A stretch of DNA of 64,000 bases, taken from the NCBI GenBank assembly GCA_019188255.1, contig JAETXT010000008.1, positions 62,001-126,000 of the forward strand, given 5' to 3'. This stretch comes from Verticillium longisporum. Its lineage: Eukaryota > Ascomycota > Sordariomycetes > Glomerellales > Plectosphaerellaceae. The notes below the pieces were generated by a model. That model saw only the letters and a program-made list of their open reading frames with translations. It made no database searches and was not told the DNA's origin. The position numbers were made by a program, and so were the translations under genes. This document shows, piece by piece, positions 44,675 through 56,070 of this stretch. How positions within the stretch are numbered: position 1 is the stretch's first letter; every line of letters starts with the position of its first letter.

Positions 44675-46057
44675 TTAGTTATCGGACACCAACTGAGGAA
44701 TGTCGTCCACGCTGTTGCGGCCTTCGAGGATCTCGTGAACAGCAGTGAAGAGGGGATACTCCTTCTCGAGCCCGCGGGCCTTGAGGAAGCTGTTCACCTC
44801 GGCGGGTGCTCGTGCCCTGCAGCTTCTGTCCATTGAGCTCGCGCTCCTCGACCTCCTGCACGGTGAGACCCTCGAGGACGGCCTTGCGAGCGCAACGGAA
44901 GTTACGGCCGCCGCTGCACGAAGTAATGAGATCGGCGACGCCGGCAGACTCCTCTGTGAAGGTGGCGGGACGGACCGTTTGGCCGAAGAAGGCCTGGCCA
45001 AAGGCAACCATCTCGAGGAGGCCGATGCGCATGATGGCAGCCTTGGCGTTGTCACCCCAGCCGCGGCCGTCGACGAAGCCGGCGGCCAGAGCGACGATGT
45101 TCTTCAGGGCACCACCGAGGGACACACCAGCAACGTCGGAGACCATACGCACATGGAAGTAGGGGCGGTGGAAGAGCTGCTTGAACGTCTCGTGGTCGAG
45201 GGGTGGATAGGTAGCCGGGAAGGGCGTGAGCTTCGTTTTGGACGCGCGGCCGCGGGCATCCTTGTGGTGCAGTGAAACAGGCGTCATGGCCTGGAGGCCG
45301 GCGATAATCTTGTTGGCGCCGTTGGCAGCTTGCTGGGCGACTGTCGGCGAGGCAGGGCCGGGCGATGCGGTCCGCGAGGTCGCGCGCGGGGTAGGCACGC
45401 GCGAGTTGTCCATTGGAGGCGGGTCATATGCGATAGTCGTCTCTGACCACTTCTCGGCAGCAATCTCGGAAGCAATGTTGGCGCCAGACAGGGCGCCAAC
45501 ATAAATGCCAAGACCGTCACCGATCCATTCGGAGAAGAGGGAGACACCGTCGTCTGAGACATTGACACCCTTGATGCAGGAGATGCCACGAGCAAAGGGG
45601 AGAATATTGCCGCGCAGCTGATCGCAGACTTTGCCGATGAACTGGTGGGGCAGGTTGAATATGAGAATTGTAGCGTCGCGGGCGGCGTCGACGACCGAGG
45701 GGTTTGCAATCAGGTTTGTCGGCAGACGGACCCCAGGCAAGTACTTCGTGTTCTCGTGGTGTGTGTTGATAATGTGAGTAAGCTTTTGCGGCGAGGAACC
45801 CGTGGCCGAGTCGTAGTAGGGAGAGTCTTCGGACAGAGTGACATCTTCCTCGTACACCCACATCTGGACCTCCTCCTCGAAGATATCGGGGAACGCCTTG
45901 GTGTTCTCGGCGACGATTTTGGAAATGGTAGAGCCCCTGGCGGTACGTCAGATAAGGCTCGTGGGCATCATGACAAGGCAGGCTGTACTTACCAGTTGCC
46001 GGAACCGACAACGGTCACCTTGTGCTTCTTCGTAGTGTCGAGGCCGAGCGTCGCCAT
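44675..46057 (-). CDS. GPD1: Glycerol-3-phosphate dehydrogenase (NAD+), frameshift near the C-terminus
   Basis: Converts dihydroxyacetone phosphate to glycerol-3-phosphate for glycerol (osmolyte) and lipid synthesis. Exons (minus): 46057-45993 and 45936-44675; the intron 45992-45937 is GTAAGT...CCAG with a CTGAC branch, splitting the NAD-binding motif VVGSGNW/GSTISK. Family markers: [14 protein letters not shown] near the start of exon 2, [22 protein letters not shown] and the active-site segment [15 protein letters not shown] Ser/Pro-rich insertion ([15 protein letters not shown]) is typical of filamentous fungi. Near 44801-44806 the frame changes after QKLQGTST: the next frame continues [17 protein letters not shown] and ends LVSDN, TAA at 44675. 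Two bases appear to be missing (or one added). A TATA-like GCATATAACG lies about 165 nt upstream. Confidence 0.93.
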
Positions 46058-46218
46058 GTTGTTGGTGGTTGTATAGGCTCGACGGGTGATTATGCGGAGA
46101 GGGCGAGTACGTCGGCCAGTTGCTCTTGCGAGTGATGATGTGCGGAGGGATATCGAGGAGAGGCGAAGAAGCATGTGGTATTACAAGGCGTTGGCGTGAT
46201 GGAGAGAGGATGGCCGCC

Positions 46219-46226
46219 GTTATATG
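46219..46226 (-). promoter_or_regulatory. Candidate TATA element of GPD
   Basis: CATATAAC on the minus strand, about 165 nt before the ATG and followed by a pyrimidine-rich stretch. This is a plausible core promoter for a highly expressed osmolyte gene. Confidence 0.35.
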
Positions 46227-47909
46227 CAGGGCCGGCAGAGGGAGGGTTGAGTGTGGAGGTGAAGGCGGGGGAACCTGGCGTAAGGCACTGATCTGGTAGG
46301 TAGACAAGTATCGCCACGAGCTGAAGGAAAGATCAATATAGGGGTCTTGCCGTTTGGTGAGGAGTGTGCTCAGTACAGGTAGTGTCGTGGCTTGCTCCAG
46401 CCAGGCGTCCTCGGCGCAACCAGCGCAAGCACGAGACTGGGACCCTCCCTCCAAACGGCCCGCCCGCTATCGAGTCGCCGTCACAGGCGTTGAGCTTCAG
46501 TGGAACGGCACCCATGACGCAGGAGGGGGGTAATGGGCAGAACGGCTGACCGCCTGCTGTAGAGGGCAAGGTCGCCCAACGAAAAGGGCAGGGGTTGAGC
46601 ACCATCGAATGCAGTCAGGCAAGCGCCAGTGCTGTGTTGCTCCTCGGTCGGGCTGGCGAGGCATCGAATCTTCGCTGGCCGAGGCAGCTCATGCGCCAAT
46701 TGACCGATGACCTCCTACCTGTTCTTTGTCCCCCTACCTACCTGATGACCTTTTGGTGCCGACAACTGAAGCCTGGGCTTTTCACAGGCATGTCTATGAA
46801 CCGAGGGTGAGCTTATAGGAGCCTCTTTCGGGACAATCAAATTGATTGGTGCCGTGGATCGGCAGTGCCGTCCGTGGTGGAGGCCCCCTAGAGGGTCGGA
46901 AGACGAGGCGAATTCCGCGCGCATCTTTCCAAATTTATTTCGGGTCCCCCGTTGCTGGGCCGTTGTAGGCTCAGATATGGGTTTTCACATGTCGGCTTTG
47001 ATTTGGTTGGGAGGGATCGTCGGTCGGCCGTGCCTTGTGCCTGGCAATCCCGGGTGGCGAGAAGGCCAAACGCTGGTTACGTTTGGCGACATTCGGTGGC
47101 CTTGCCATGCCGCTCGGCGCCGTCGTCAGGTGTTGCAAAGTCAATCAGAACTTCCCGAGGCTCTCGGTCGTTCGCTCGTGATGGGTCATCATGCTGAGAA
47201 GAAAGTCCAAAGACCACAGACTCCACCGCCTGATCACCGATTTCGCGACGTCCTACGTTCGTCAACTCACATTTCTTCAATTGCGATTCGTTTTACTCGA
47301 CAATGCCCTGCTTCAAAGGAGAGGCGTGTTTCGGGAGCACCAAACATGATTGGAGGAACCAATCCAGTCCTTTCGAATGAGGGCGCTCAACTGCGCTCCT
47401 GTATGAGACGAGAGCGACAAGCAAATACGCAACATCGCCCGCTACAAAACACATGGGCACCGAGCACCTCAATCCTTCCGTTTCATCGCCTGTAGGAATC
47501 TAACGCAGCAAAGCAGGTTTGCTGCCACATCAAGCAACGACCCGAGCTTTTCCAGGCGTGCTGACGATCCGAAAAGAAGCTTGGCGCATTGCACCTGACG
47601 TCCGCCTCTCACATCGGATAATCGACGGCGTTTCTCCCGTCTCATGTCAGCCCGGTGCCAGCAAAAGTGCTCGCTCGATGCGACTGTCTCATCCAATTAC
47701 GACCCCCTGTGACATTTTCACTCTTTCTCGGGCAGCATTTGAGGCTCCAAGAGATCGTCATTCCGATTGCTGGGAAGCGCTTGTGAGGCCCCGACCACGG
47801 AACTCATCGGTCGATGGTGCCAGGAACACGACACGCATGGCATAGCGCTAGGCCAGACTTGCCAGAGCTGGGTGCCAGCAGCGGGGCGGGCCCCTCTCAT
47901 GTCACAGCG

Positions 47910-47949
47910 TCTGTCGAGTCTGTCGAGTCTGTCGAGTCTGTCGAGTCTG
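47910..47949. repeat. Tandem repeat of the 9-mer TCTGTCGAG
   Basis: Four consecutive perfect copies followed by a partial TCTG. Non-coding as far as can be seen. Confidence 0.85.
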
Positions 47950-49285
47950 GCCCGTCTGGCCTGTGCGGGAAATATCCTACACTAAGCCCAAAGCCGTCTC
48001 GCTAAGTGGCATGACGTCGGTGCTGCGAGGGAGAGGAGAGGAGGGGGGAGCTCAGACTCCGGCCGATCAGAGATGCGATCGAGGTTGGGACTGGCGAAAT
48101 CTTCCAGCAAGCAAGCAGGCAATTGCTCGCTATCTCGCCTGCCTACCTATCTCAGCCCCCTCGTTCCAGCAGCTACTTTTAGTCGCTACCCATCGTTTTC
48201 TCGTGTCTTCAGCCAGCGAATATCTCCAACGGAGCGGAACAATCGGAGCATCCGCAGTGTCGGCGCATCTTTCACTCAACCTGTTCACAAGCACAACACC
48301 ATGAACCAGGAGGTAAGTGCAGGCCCAAAACTTCCTATCCAGAAAGCTGCCTCCCCTTCCCCCAAGACATCCGAGACACGGTCGCAGGCTTCTTCACTTG
48401 CGCGCGTCAACAACCAAGGCATGAGAGCAAACAAACCTAAGGTACCTTACCTACTGTTGGCTTGCTTAGGCCAGTGCTAGGCCGTGGCACAGCGCTAGGC
48501 TTTATCACCTCACCTCACCTTCCCTCGCCTCACCTCACCGCGAGTGCGACTGCTCGCTTGGCCGCCCACATGCCCCCTAACAGACGGCAGCAAGGTGCCA
48601 TGGGAAGTAGCCCAGCCCTGCCGATCCCCTTGTGCCTGCCATCCGTGTCTTCGCTTCACCATGGGATCCCGGCCCCTCCTTTCAGGCAAAGAAGGCTCCA
48701 GGGTAGCTCCCGCCTTCCTGCAAGCTGAGCTCACCTCACCTTCACGCCGCCGGACCGCGCCCCCCATGCCGCATTCAGATTGGGAAGGCGACGCCAGCGA
48801 AGAACTCTGCAAAGAGCTCTGCTCAACCCCCCTCCCCTCGGTCTTCTTGGCAGGCAAAGCTTGCTGGACTGGTGGCGCCACAAGCATCAGACCACACAAG
48901 ATTGTTGCGCGTCTCAACTGTGCCTTCCATCCACCCCATTGTCTTCCTCTCGGCCTATACCCTACCCCGCCACGTGTGAGCTACCATACAGCTCAGCCCT
49001 CCTCCAATATAATCCTCCATCATCACATCATCACTTTACTTCCGTACCCCGGTTGCTACACCGTCCATTCCCGCGACCGCCTTTTTGCCCTACCCTACCG
49101 GCCGGTCACATATTCCCTCCCTTTCGCTCCTATGTCCGTCTGAACTTGTCCTCCGATATCCTTCTTGTACTCTTGGCTGCCCCCTCCGTCCCTTCCGACA
49201 GCTGGATGCCTTCACGCTGCGAAGCTCTCTTGGATCCTGTCGACGTCCGTGGGGCACGAAGCTCCCTCCATCACATTTGCTGACC

Positions 49286-52200
49286 ATGATCCCGAAGACC
49301 ATGATCTCCAACGAAGTCTACCTTCTGCCACTGAACGATGATGGCTCGCCCCAAATCGCCGGAGAATACATCTACCTAGCGCCCAAGAACAACGAACCCG
49401 TTACCATTCGCTTCGCCATTGAGGGCACCTCCTCTATTTGTCGCCATGGCAGTCTTTGGGTCAACATTCCTGACCAGGGTGCTGAGTTTCGCAGAGACAA
49501 TTTCCGGGAATTCAAGTAAGATCGCTCGTCACACAGCGAACGCGTGATAACCCTGTGTGCTTCATTGCACCATTACAGCGCCTTGAGATTAACTGGAACG
49601 CGCAGGCTCGTACCCGATTTCAACCGCACCATCGAAATCTCCATCCCCATCTTCCAAGCTGGTGCCTACGCCTTCTACACTACCTACGCCGAGCTTCCCG
49701 ATCTCGCCGCCGAGCTGAGCTCCAAGTCTGAAACAGAAACAACGCACAAGAAGACGCCTCTTTACTACATCGATGTCGCCCCTCGCCTCTCTCTTGACGG
49801 CCGGCCGTTGCCGCTGCCTGCGCTGTCCATTTATTCTGTCATCAGCAAATTCATGGGCAAATACCCTACCGACTGGGAGCGTCACCTTCGTGGTATCAGC
49901 GACCGGGGTTACAACATGATTCACTTCACGCCTCTGCAAGTCCGCGGCGCATCTAATTCACCCTACAGTCTGTACGATCAGCTGGGCTGGGACCCTGATT
50001 GTTTCCCTGGCGGCGAAAAGGACGTACAGGGCATGGTCGATAGCCTCGAGAAGAACCACTCTCTGCTCAGTCTGACCGACATTGTCCTGAATCACACGGC
50101 GCATAATAGCAAGTGGCTGCAAGAACACCCCGACTCGGGCTACAACTTGGTGACCGCGCCTTGGCTCGAGTCTGCGTGGCTGCTCGACACAAAGCTTCTG
50201 GAGCTCAGCGCAAATCTCGAGAAATTTGGCTTGCCCACCGAGCTTAAGAGCAATGACGACCTTGTTAAGGTCATGGATGCGATCAAGAAGCAAGTCATTG
50301 CCGAGATCCGCCTCTGGGAATACTACGCCATTGACGTGGAGCGCGACGTTGACGCCGCTGTCGATGCGTGGGTTGCCGGCAAGGTGGAGTTCCCCGAGAG
50401 TTCGGTGGGTGCGGACGGTGTACTGGGTCTTAAGGAGGCACCACAGAAAGAACAGGCCCAGTTCCTCATCAAAAACGGTCTGCTGAACAAGAGCCGCCTA
50501 GGCGAGCGGTTCAGGAGGAGGGTGAAACCAGAGGTCGCCGCTGGTCTTCTGTCGGCCATCTTTGGCCGCTATGAAGGCAATTCTGGTCCGACGCCGGACC
50601 AGGCGGCTGCCAAGTCCAAGATTCTCGCTGTCCTCGACGAGGTCAATCTGCCCTTCTACAAGGAGTACGACGACGAGGTTGCTGTGATTCTGGACCAGCT
50701 TTTCAATCGCATCAAATACTGTCGCCTGGACGAGCACGGTCCAAAAATGGGGCCCATCAATGAGAAGAACCCTCTCATCGAGTCGTACTTTACGCGACTG
50801 CCCGAAAATGCCACCACATCCAAACACAAGAAGGAAGAGCTGTCCCTTGCCAACAATGGCTGGGTCTGGGCCGGCAATGCCCTCATAGACAATGCTGGGC
50901 CTGACTCCCGAGTGTACCTCAGGCGCGAGGTCATTGTCTGGGGCGACTGCGTCAAGCTTCGTTATGGCAGCGGACCCAAAGACAGCCCTTTCCTCTGGGA
51001 TTACATGACCAAGTACGCTCGCATGCTTGCCAAGTACTTTGCCGGTTTTCGCATAGACAACTGCCACTCCACTCCCCTGCACGTCGCTGAGCATATACTC
51101 GATGAGGCGCGTCGCGTGCGACCAGACCTTTACGTTGTGGCTGAGCTCTTCAGCGGTTCTGAAGAGATGGACTACGTCTTTGTCAAGAGGCTCGGTCTCA
51201 GCTCCCTAATCCGTGAGGCCATGCAGGCGTGGAGCACGGGAGAGCTCAGCAGACTGGTACACAGACATGGAGGACGCCCTATTGGCAGCTTTGAAGTGGA
51301 CGAGTTGTCGAGGGCCGACCCCAAGTCGCCTGCCAGCCCCCCGAGATCTCCCGGCGAACCCACCAAAGATCACTCACAGTCTTCCCGCGAGATTGTCCGC
51401 AAGATCAAACCCGTGCCTGTTCACGCCCTCTTCATGGACTGCACCCACGACAACGAGACTCCGGCCCAGAAGCGCGATGCACGAGACACGCTGCCCAATG
51501 CAGCCCTGGTCAACATGTGTGCTAGTGCCACCGGAAGTGTAATGGGTTACGACGAGATCTACCCGAAGCTCGTGGATCTTGTGAACGAGACGAGGCTCTA
51601 CACGTCCGAATCATCTTCCAAGGGTGTCAAAGTGGGCGGCGGTAAGAACGGAATTGGTGGCATCAAGAAACTCCTTAATCAGATTCACACCCTCATGGGC
51701 AAAGATGGCTATGACGAAACTCACATCCATCACGAAGACCAGTACATCACTGTTCACAGGGTTCATCCCGAGTCGAGGAAGGGCTATTTCCTCATCGCAC
51801 ACACAGCGTTCCCCGGTTACGGCAACGGAAACGGTGCGTTCAACGCTGTCCATCTGGGCGGCACGCGGGCTCGCCACCTCGGAAGCTGGATGCTCGAGGT
51901 GGATACTAGCGAGGAGGCAACAAAAGAAGTCCTCGAAGACAAGAAGTACCTCAGAGGCCTACCTAGCCGCGTCATTGATGTGCCTGGTATTCGCATGGAA
52001 GTCAAGGGCGATGAGACGGTCATCTCAGTCCGCGATAAGTTCCCTCCCGGAAGCATCGCGCTTTTTGAGACTTGGATTCCCGCTGCCGAACACTCTGCTG
52101 GTCTTGACAATTACGTCACGTCTGGTGCCAAGAAGGCATTTGCTGACCTAAGCCTCATCGATCTCAATTTTCTCCTCTACAAATGTGAGGCTGAGGAGAG

Positions 52201-54149
52201 GGATGGCAGCGATGGAGCTGATGGCTGCTACGACATTCCTGGCCACGGCAAGCTGGTATATGCCGGCCTCCAGGGCTGGTGGAGTCTTCTGAAAGATATC
52301 ATTCCCGAGAACAACCTCGCTCATCCCCTGTGTCAGCATCTCCGAGATGGCCAGTGGGCCCTTGACTACATCGTCGGCCGACTGGAGCGCGCGGCCAAGA
52401 AGCCTGGGCAGGAGGCCCTCAAGAAGCCCGCCGACTGGTTTAAAGAGCGATTTGATGCCCTGCGACAGATCCCAAGCTTCCTCCTTCCGCGGTACTTCGG
52501 CCTTCTCCTCAGGACCTCCTACATGGCAGCTTGCGAGCGCGGCATTGAGCTCATGAGCGCCAACGTGGGTCAAGGCCAGTGGTTCCTGCAAAGCCTTGCC
52601 ATGGTTGGCGTACAGCAGACAGGCCTTGTTAAGTCTGGATCTCTATATCCCAAGAAGTTGGTGCCTTCTCTCGCGGCAGGCCTTCCCCACTTTGCCGTCG
52701 AATGGGCACGATGCTGGGGTCGCGACGTCTTCATCTCGCTCCGTGGTCTGTACCTCGGCACCGGTCGCTTCGAGGAGGCAAAGGAGCACATTGTGGCCTT
52801 CGCCAGCGTCTTGAAGCACGGTCAGATCCCCAACCTCCTCAGCAGTGGCAATGCGCCCCGGTATAACTCACGCGACTCCATCTGGTTCTTCCTGCAGTGC
52901 ATTCAGGACTATGTCAAGTATGCGCCAGAAGGTGTTGACTTCCTCAAGACCAGTGTCAAGCGCCGCTTTCTCCCGTACGATGACACTTGGTTCGATACAG
53001 AAGACTCGCGAGCGTACTCACAGGAGAGCACCATTGAGGATGTTATTCAGGAAGCATTGCAGAGGCATGCCACGGGCATGGCTTACCGCGAGGCCAATGC
53101 TGGCCCAGGCATCGACAGCCAGATGAAAGATGAAGGCTTCAACATCGCCATCGAGGTTGACTGGGAAAACGGCATGGTCTTTGGCGGTAACCAGAACAAC
53201 TGCGGTACGTGGATGGACAAGATGGGCGAGAGCGCCCGCGCGGGCTCCAAGGGCGTGCCTGGCACACCTCGTGACGGCGCCGCTGTGGAGATCACTGGTC
53301 TTCTGTACAGCACGCTCGCATGGCTGGCTAAGCTCAGCAGCGAGGGGAAGTATCAGTACTCGTCCGTCAAGAAGGCCGACTCTTCTTCCATCAGCTTTGC
53401 CGATTGGGCGGACATTTTACAGGCGAACTTTGAACGGTGCTACTTTGTGCCCCTCTCCTCCGATGAGGACGCGAAGTACGATGTGAACCCGGCAGTCGTC
53501 AACCGCCGAGGCATGTACAAGGATCTGTACCGTTCCGGCAAGGAATACGAGGACTACCAGCTGCGACCCAACTTTCCCATTGCCATGACAGTAGCTCCTC
53601 AGCTCTTTGACCCCTCTCACGCCATGCAGGCTCTCAACCTCGCCGACACGGTCCTTCGCGGTCCCACAGGCATGGCCACGCTTGACCCTGCCGACCTCAA
53701 CTACAGGCCATACTACGTCAACAGCGAGGATAGCGAGGACTTTGCGACATCCAAGGGCCGCAACTACCACCAGGGTCCCGAATGGTTGTGGCCAACGGGC
53801 TTCTTCCTGCGTGCGCTACTGAAGTTCGATCTCAAGAGGCGTGACACCGACGCTGGCAGGACCGAGGCCTACCAACAAGTGACGAGGAGGCTTATGGGTT
53901 GCAAGAAAATGATTCAGGAGAGCCCGTGGGCCGGCTTGCAGGAGCTGACGCAGAAGAATGGAGGGTACTGTGGTGATTCGGTAAGTGACGTTAATGATGC
54001 CCCAAGGAAGCAACAGTATGAGCTAACGGCTTCTCCAGTCGCCGACTCAGGCCTGGTCGGCCGGATGTTTGATCGACCTGTACATGGATGCTGCAGAGGA
54101 GCAAGGTGGTGTCGCGGGGGGCCTCACTCTGCCCACGAGGTCCAGGTAG
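49286..54149 (+). CDS. GDB1: Glycogen debranching enzyme (1580 aa)
   Basis: Bifunctional enzyme: 4-alpha-glucanotransferase in the N-terminal half and amylo-alpha-1,6-glucosidase in the C-terminal half; it completes glycogen breakdown. Exons: 49286-49515, 49579-53980, 54039-54149; introns 49516-49578 (GTAAGA...TTACAG) and 53981-54038 (GTAAGT...CTCCAG, branch AGCTAACGG) restore REFNALRLTGTRRLVPDF and CGDSSPTQAWSAGCLIDLYM. GH13-like regions: LTDIVLNHTAHNSKW, FRIDNCHSTPLHVAEHIL, PDLYVVAELFSGSEE, MDCTHDNETPAQKRDARD. C-terminal GH133 signatures: FAVEWARCWGRDVFISLRGL, IPNLLSSGNAPRYNSRDSIW, FGGNQNNCGTWMDKMGES, PEWLWPTGFFLRALLKF. The second exon is 4.4 kb without any frameshift. The start at 49286 gives MIPKTMISNEVYLLPLNDDG; an upstream 12-nt exon at 48301 offers an alternative. 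Confidence 0.95.
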
Positions 54150-55241
54150 GACAGCATGATCCGTGACGGCAAGGTGTTGGTGCAGGAAGCGATCGCCGAG
54201 GTTCTAGACGTGTTCGAGTCTGTAGCGCAACGCAGGGAGAGCTTTGGGCTGTGAGACACATGCAGGACGGCGCTACTGGAGAAAGGGCGGGCACGCGTTC
54301 TTTGAGGCAAGACAAAAAAGACTCAGAGGTAACACATCCAGGGCGGGGAATGATGACGTTTCGATGGGAGCTTTCGGCATAGAGACACACGACACGACGG
54401 CAGCATTCAGGGCTGGCATGCATAGATTATCAATACCCCTAATTCGTCGAGAGACACAAAGTCGCGGTTTGTTTCCATGTCAAAAGTGAACAATCCTGGT
54501 GCAATGCACCAGTGCAGAGATGTCTAATTCAACGGCAGAAAAATGTGTGGTAGATAGATAGATAAACAAAAAGTCGCCAAGCCTAGCTCTCGAGCTTCGT
54601 CACTCCTGGTCAAGGCCTAGGAAACCCAGGCAGGGCTATGTGGTGCGTGGCCTTGAGCAAGGCACTTCAATGGTGCGAGGAGGCCGCTTGCATGCATGTG
54701 CGCGAGACGGGCTCGAATCGTTTGGTGAAGAAATTGGTTGTTGTGAGCAGGGTGAGAATGAATATATGAATGACGATGCTGGAAGGTTTTTTCGACCATC
54801 GCCCGATCCCGTATGAAAAGACCGCCCGCGCGCCAGGAAGATCCAAAACCCAGCTCTGAGAGAGAGGCTGAGGCGGCGCGGGGCCATGCGAAATTGTGTT
54901 CCCCAAGGCTGTGCTGCCTTCCTTATAATTCCAACAAAGAGAAAAACAAAAATGGCCGTGTCTGTGTGCGTCCCCGACAAGATCCGCTCCCTTCCATCCA
55001 CTGGAGCTGTATATTGCTGGGCGCGAGGGAGGTGTTGGTCCCCCGGGAGGGGAATAGTTGGCCGCTGATGCGCACGCGATTTCTCCTCGTTTTGCCTCCG
55101 TTCGCCTTTCCCGTGAAAACGCCATCTCGTGAGCCGGCCGTGTTAGGTCGTTCTTTGCATGTTTTTTTGGTGTGATGTTATGTGTTAATTGTCAATGGAT
55201 TGTCCAAAACAAGAAAAAGCGCTTCGCACTCGGTCGACTCG
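54150..55241. other. Convergent intergenic region
   Basis: The 3' flanks of glycogen debranching enzyme and of the one-TM Cys-rich protein. No coding frame with family resemblance. Confidence 0.55.
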
Positions 55242-56070
55242 TCATGTCCTTTGGTTGACAACCCACTTCTTCTTCTCCTTCTTGGGCTTCTCCTCATAGG
55301 GCCCTGACGCCGCGCTGGGCATGAACATGCCGGGGCCGCTCTGGGCTTCGGTGGCACCGGGACCGGGGACGTGAGCGCTGGAGCCGCCGTGGGCTGGGAA
55401 GGCCGTGGCCGAGGTGTGCTTGCCGAACTGGTTGGAGCGGTCCTTGCGCTTGAGGTAACGACGGCGCCAGATGCAGGCGCCGATCCAGATACCAGCGATA
55501 CCAACAATGAGAATGACAATAGCGATGACCCAGCGCCAGTGGTTGGAGATCCTGTAGACATACACGTCAGCCTGAATGCACATATCGGACAAGAACGTAG
55601 CAATGCTCACCAATCGCCGCCGCCGCCACTTGAGCTGGACCCCGAGCTGCCCGCACTGCTGCCGCCTGTAGGTGTTGAGGAGGCGGCCGTGCCGGTGCCG
55701 GTGCCCGTGGGCGTAGTGACGGTGGGCTGAGAGTCACCGAGCGCGGCGGTACAATAGCTGGTGAACCATGATTGAATGCTCGTCAGATCGGCCGCAGCGC
55801 AGCCAGCCGCGTCGCAAGGGCCTGACACGGAGCCCTGTCTGAAGGGCTGAAGGGGACCAAAGTCACAGAAACAGTTGTTGTTGACACTGTTGCCGGACGC
55901 TGGGGGCACGCAGCCGCCATTCGCATCGTAGAGAACGCCACAGTTGAGCGCACAGGCGGGCAGGTTCGCGAAGGGGATGATGGTCGTCGAAGGGGGAGCT
56001 GCTTGAGCTGGGGATCTTTTAGTACGCCACACGACATCGACATGGAGAAAGACCTTCTCTACTTACCCAT
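55242..56070 (-). CDS. Cys-rich protein with one membrane span and short cytosolic tail (236 aa), 4-nt first coding exon
   Basis: Exons (minus): 56070-56067 (ATG G), 56007-55611, 55551-55242. Introns 56066-56008 (GTAAGT...CCCAG) and 55610-55552 (GTGAGC...TACAG) are both 59 nt. The long frame of exon 2 has no ATG of its own, which forces the 4-nt exon; phases sum to 237 codons. The ectodomain has eight Cys in a CFEM-like order (LPACALNCGVLYDANGGC, NNNCFCDFGP, GPCDAAGC, SYCTAALG), then a Ser/Thr/Gly-rich stalk, a single membrane helix (VIAIVILIVGIAGIWIGACIW), a basic stop-transfer RRRYLKRKDRS and a charged tail. No clear signal peptide follows the ATG; either the N-terminus is incomplete or targeting uses the internal helix. 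A surface sensor or adhesin-like role would be inference. Confidence 0.75.

Larger units (their letters stand above)
46058..49285. other. Divergent region between GPD and glycogen debranching enzyme
   Basis: About 3.2 kb. Contains a 9-nt tandem repeat, CACCTCACC-type repeats near 48510-48540, and a short ATG-GTAAGT exon-like signal at 48301 (see findings). Several frames of 70-220 codons resemble no protein family. Confidence 0.5.

Noticed and set aside
36136..46057. Idea that pheromone gene, methyltransferase and phytase form a functional cluster or a mating locus
   Set aside because: No MAT HMG or alpha-box gene, and no synthase, transporter or shared promoter elements; the neighbours are ordinary secreted and housekeeping genes.
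46842..47495. 217-codon plus-strand frame in the GPD/GDB1 gap
   Set aside because: Amino-acid composition is random-looking (rich in Arg, Pro, Ser, Trp), with no homology recognised and no splice pattern.
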